From assembly GCA_018823745.1 (NCBI GenBank), contig JAHJHR010000003.1, positions 1 through 64,000 on the forward strand: 64,000 nucleotides of DNA, given 5' to 3'. Shown here one piece after another: positions 61,195 through 64,000 of this stretch. A program made the translations under genes and the position numbers. The notes under the pieces were generated by a model. The model ran no database searches. It saw nothing but the letters and a program-made list of their open reading frames with translations, and was not told where the DNA came from. How positions within the stretch are numbered: position 1 is the stretch's first letter; every line of letters begins with the position of its first letter. This DNA comes from Alphaproteobacteria bacterium. GTDB taxonomy: Bacteria; Pseudomonadota; Alphaproteobacteria; Oceanibaculales; Oceanibaculaceae.

Positions 61195-64000
61195 TTACTG
61201 CGACGGCCGCGTGTTGCTGTTGGCGCCGCTGCTGTCGGTGAAGATGCGGAACAGGTCGCGCAGAAAGCCGGGCGCCAGCGTCGTCAGCGGGTTGATCGTC
61301 ACGCGCGGCGCATCGATGTTGCCCTGCAGGCGGAATTCGGTCGCCAGCAGCCCTTCATCGCGCCCGCCGGTGATCAGCGGCCCGATGATCGGGATGGAGC
61401 CGATTGCCCGGCTCAGCTGATAGGCCGGCACGACCAGCCCAGCGACATCGATGGTATCGCTCTTCGGCTGCACCGTGCCGTCGATCGACAGCGCCAGCGC
61501 CGCCCCTACCGCGCGGGCATTGCGGATGCGGATAAGATCGGGCGTGCGCTGAAGATCGGCGGTCAGCCGGGCGAACTGGATACCCTCCCCCGCCAGCGCC
61601 GACTGGATATCGCGCGAGGACGAAGCGCGCAGCACCTCCGCCAGCGCCGAGGCCCGCACGATGCGGAAATCATTGATGTCCAGCGCGGCGTGGATGGGTT
61701 GGTCGAGATTGTCGAAATCACCGGTGCCATCGGCGCGCAGCCGGCCACCGACCATCGTGTCGTACAGCCCGAAGCTGCGCAGCGCCGACCCCGCATCGTC
61801 AGAGACCAGGATGAAGTCATGCCCGGTACCGCCGGCGCGCGGCGAGGCCACCAGGTCGAAGCGCCCGGCCTCGGCCAGTCGGCCGGTAATCTTGATGTCA
61901 TTCCAGGTGCGGCCATCATGCTGCAGCGTCGCATCGACCCCGTCGATCAGCCGCCCTTCCTCGAACAACACGCGCTCGAAGCGGCCGGTGAAGCGGATCG
62001 GGCGGCCGGGATCGGTGCTGCCATCCTCTGTTTCGCTCTCCGGCGTGTCGGCCAGCAGCGGTTCCAGATCGAGCATCGCGCCCTTCACATCGATCACCAG
62101 CGTCCTGTCGGGGCGCTGGACGATAGTGCCGGCCAGATTGCTGCGTCCCAGCCTGAATTCTGCGAAATCCAGTTTCTTCAACCGGGCAAAATCACGCTCG
62201 AACGCCGCCGATCCGCTTGCAGCCAGGTCGGACGCCGCAATCGTGAACCGGTCGATGCTGGGCTCCCCCTTCGGCGGGATGGTGATGTCCAGCCGCGCCG
62301 TTCCGGCAGTCTGGACAGGCTTGCGCCAGGCCACTTCCGCAAGCGCCAGGCTGGCCTGCTGCAAATCCAGCACGGCCGAGATGGCGTCCACGCCGGCCCC
62401 GGTCTGGCGATAATCGATATCCGCCGATACCGGCCCGGTGAGGTAGGGGGCGAAATCCAGATCAAGCCGGCGCCGCGCCGCATCATCAACCACGCCCTTG
62501 GCCAGAATCCGGCGGCTATACTGGCTGCCGCGCTGGAAATATTCGCGCCAGTTGAGCGTGATCGGCACGGTATCGAACCGGCCCTTGCCCTCAATGGTCA
62601 TGCCACGGCCATCCAGCGTCAGGGCCAGATCGCCCTCGCTGAAATCCTTGTCCAGCAGGATGCCAGGCAGGCCCGCCTTGCTGATATTCGCGGCCGCCGC
62701 GATCTTCACCTGCTCCAGACCCAGATTGTTCAGCAGCGGAAATTCGAACACCAGCCTTGCCGCCGCCAGCCCGGCCACATTGTTCGGTTTCAGGCCAAGC
62801 GCCGAGGCATAATCCAGCGGCTTCCTGTCCAGAATGGTGATGACATCCTTCAACGGTCCCCGCGTTACAACCTCTATCGCGGCCGTCTCGGTGTCGCCAT
62901 CCAGCCCCGTCAGGTCGATTTTTGCCGGCCCGACATCCGTTCCCATCAGCTTGCCCGTCGCCTCGACGGTGAAGCGTCCGGGCCCGAATCGCGCCTTGCC
63001 GGCAGTCTTCTCGACCGGGGGCAGCGGGCGCAAATAATGGGCGCGCACATTCTGGAAATCGAAGCCGCCATCGAACTGGTCCAGCGTCCCGGTCATCGGC
63101 ATCTGTCGCGATACCCGGCCCTGCAGCGTAATCGTCGCGCGCGGCACCATCCCGCCTTCCAGATTACCCAGCACCCAGTCGCGTGCATTGCGCCCGACCA
63201 TCTTGGGCCAGTAGAACGGCAACGAGGTGGTCGGCATCTCCCGCAGCACCACCTCGCCATTAATCGCGTAGGTCTGCGGATCGCCCAGATCGGCCACACT
63301 GCCGGACAAGGACAGGCGCGGCCCGGCGATGCCGGCCGTGCCGAAATCCAGGCTGAAATCGGGCAGCATCAGAGTGTCGTTATCGGCCCTGTAGAACGCG
63401 CTGGCCGACAGGCTGCGCACCGGCAGCGCATGCTCATAGACCCCCGGCAGGTCCAGCGTTCCGCTGCCCCCCAGAAGGCGCAGTTCCGCCGTGCGAACCC
63501 GGCCATCGGGCTCCCCTTCCACGGTGATCGTGCCGGAGAGCGGCAGTTTCATCGCGCTCAGCAGGTCCAGCGCCGGGACCTTTGCGGCAATGGCACTGGG
63601 GTCAAGGCCGCTGAAACTGGCGGTGGCGGTGGCGCGTCCCTCCTCCGTCCGGTAGATGCCCTCCACCGTCAGGAACAGCGGTGTGCCGTCGAGATCGAGT
63701 TCCAGACTGCCGCGCCCGCGCACGGAGCGTTCGCCCCGGCGCAGCAGGATATCCGCCTGCGGAATGAACCAGCTGGTGTCCAACGCCTGATCCTCGAACA
63801 CGATGCTGGCGTGGCGAATCCGGATACGCTCCAGATAGCCGGTTGTGCGGGTGCGGTCCGGCGGGGCGCCCAGCTCGTCGATCACCGCCTGCAGAGCCTC
63901 TCCCCGGCTTTGCGCATCCTCGGTGGAGCGACCGCCGAAGCTGATCTCCCCATCGGGTGAGCGGATGGCGGTGATGGCCGGCTCGATGATCACGATTTCA
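61195..64000 (-). CDS. YhdP/AsmA-like large envelope protein, 5' truncated by window edge
   Basis: C-terminal ~935 residues of a large protein; the frame is open to the right edge, so the true start lies outside. The sequence is made of repeating beta-rich segments with alternating hydrophobic residues (for example ATITLQGRVSRQMPMTGTLDQFDGGFDFQNV, and DFRIVRASALAEVLRASSSRDIQSALAGEGIQFARLTADLQRT). The end GLVVPAYQLSRAIGSIPIIGPLITGGRDEGLLATEFRLQGNIDAPRVTINPLTTLAPGFLRDLF is characteristic of the DUF3971/AsmA-like C-terminal region, seen in YhdP and related AsmA-clan proteins that carry phospholipid between membranes. No signal peptide or membrane helix is visible in this part. No partner gene is seen. 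Confidence 0.87.
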   Translation of the reverse strand, partial: EIVIIEPAITAIRSPDGEISFGGRSTEDAQSRGEALQAVIDELGAPPDRTRTTGYLERIRIRHASIVFEDQALDTSWFIPQADILLRRGERSVRGRGSLELDLDGTPLFLTVEGIYRTEEGRATATASFSGLDPSAIAAKVPALDLLSAMKLPLSGTITVEGEPDGRVRTAELRLLGGSGTLDLPGVYEHALPVRSLSASAFYRADNDTLMLPDFSLDFGTAGIAGPRLSLSGSVADLGDPQTYAINGEVVLREMPTTSLPFYWPKMVGRNARDWVLGNLEGGMVPRATITLQGRVSRQMPMTGTLDQFDGGFDFQNVRAHYLRPLPPVEKTAGKARFGPGRFTVEATGKLMGTDVGPAKIDLTGLDGDTETAAIEVVTRGPLKDVITILDRKPLDYASALGLKPNNVAGLAAARLVFEFPLLNNLGLEQVKIAAAANISKAGLPGILLDKDFSEGDLALTLDGRGMTIEGKGRFDTVPITLNWREYFQRGSQYSRRILAKGVVDDAARRRLDLDFAPYLTGPVSADIDYRQTGAGVDAISAVLDLQQASLALAEVAWRKPVQTAGTARLDITIPPKGEPSIDRFTIAASDLAASGSAAFERDFARLKKLDFAEFRLGRSNLAGTIVQRPDRTLVIDVKGAMLDLEPLLADTPESETEDGSTDPGRPIRFTGRFERVLFEEGRLIDGVDATLQHDGRTWNDIKITGRLAEAGRFDLVASPRAGGTGHDFILVSDDAGSALRSFGLYDTMVGGRLRADGTGDFDNLDQPIHAALDINDFRIVRASALAEVLRASSSRDIQSALAGEGIQFARLTADLQRTPDLIRIRNARAVGAALALSIDGTVQPKSDTIDVAGLVVPAYQLSRAIGSIPIIGPLITGGRDEGLLATEFRLQGNIDAPRVTINPLTTLAPGFLRDLFRIFTDSSGANSNTRPSQ

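Noticed and set aside
61690..63960. 756-codon open frame opposite the YhdP-like gene
   Set aside because: Antisense to a well-recognised AsmA-like protein; no motif of its own.

Overview
The window is a GC-rich (roughly 60-75 % in most lines) stretch of an alphaproteobacterial chromosome. The HisZ-PurA pair, the RpoH heat-shock sigma factor, the Rhodospirillales-style accessory membrane proteins and the many acyl-CoA and solute-uptake operons suggest a free-living, metabolically versatile Rhodospirillales-type bacterium (inferred from gene content only). Nearly all of the sequence is coding. No transposase, integrase, CRISPR array or rRNA was seen. Long open frames opposite the real genes are composition artefacts.

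Layout. 1-1,060: the 3' part of a maleylacetoacetate isomerase, an empty 0.4 kb stretch and tRNA-Glu(CTC). 1,120-9,902: housekeeping genes (threonine aldolase, a small membrane protein, RluD, RpoH with a strong terminator, a membrane protein next to a tail-anchored pseudokinase, PurA, HisZ). 10,033-12,400: a BtuB-type TonB receptor behind a clear cobalamin riboswitch. 12,535: a flavin reductase-like protein.

13,223-25,520 is one long minus-strand operon for hydantoin-type compounds. It holds a YtcJ-like amidohydrolase, a five-component Dpp/Opp-type ABC importer, an AtzB-like amidohydrolase, a D-hydantoinase, an N-carbamoyl-D-amino-acid hydrolase and a hydantoin racemase. Together these would import a ring compound, open it, remove the carbamoyl group and racemise unused substrate. 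A perfect operator-like dyad lies upstream. 25,763-39,142 is a mixed region: class II aldolase, SPOR lipoprotein, two MFS carriers, a DMT exporter, a ketopantoate reductase-like protein, a TRAP transporter, a thioesterase, an old yellow enzyme and a TetR regulator.

39,237-52,771 is a second long minus-strand catabolic operon. A Liv-type ABC importer (LivKHMGF) is interleaved with an SDR, E1-alpha, E1-beta and E2 of a 2-oxoacid dehydrogenase, an enoyl-CoA hydratase, an acyl-CoA dehydrogenase, an acyl-CoA synthetase and an MmgE/PrpD protein. It reads as uptake, CoA activation, beta-oxidation-like steps and oxidative decarboxylation of an unidentified carboxylate; no E3 gene is present.

52,961-60,328 is a third operon (APH-type kinase, acyl-CoA dehydrogenase, SDR, CaiB CoA-transferase, acyl-CoA synthetase, GntR regulator, nitroreductase). 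Its kinase plus dehydrogenase pair resembles a split ACAD10/ACAD11 and the levulinate (lva) pathway, suggesting 4-hydroxyacid breakdown through a phosphorylated acyl-CoA. A perfect 8+8 bp dyad just before its first gene is the probable GntR operator. The window closes with a cupin dioxygenase-like protein and most of a large YhdP/AsmA-like protein running off the right end. Four loci carry REP-like palindromes. In all three transporter operons a hairpin with a T-run directly follows the substrate-binding-protein gene.
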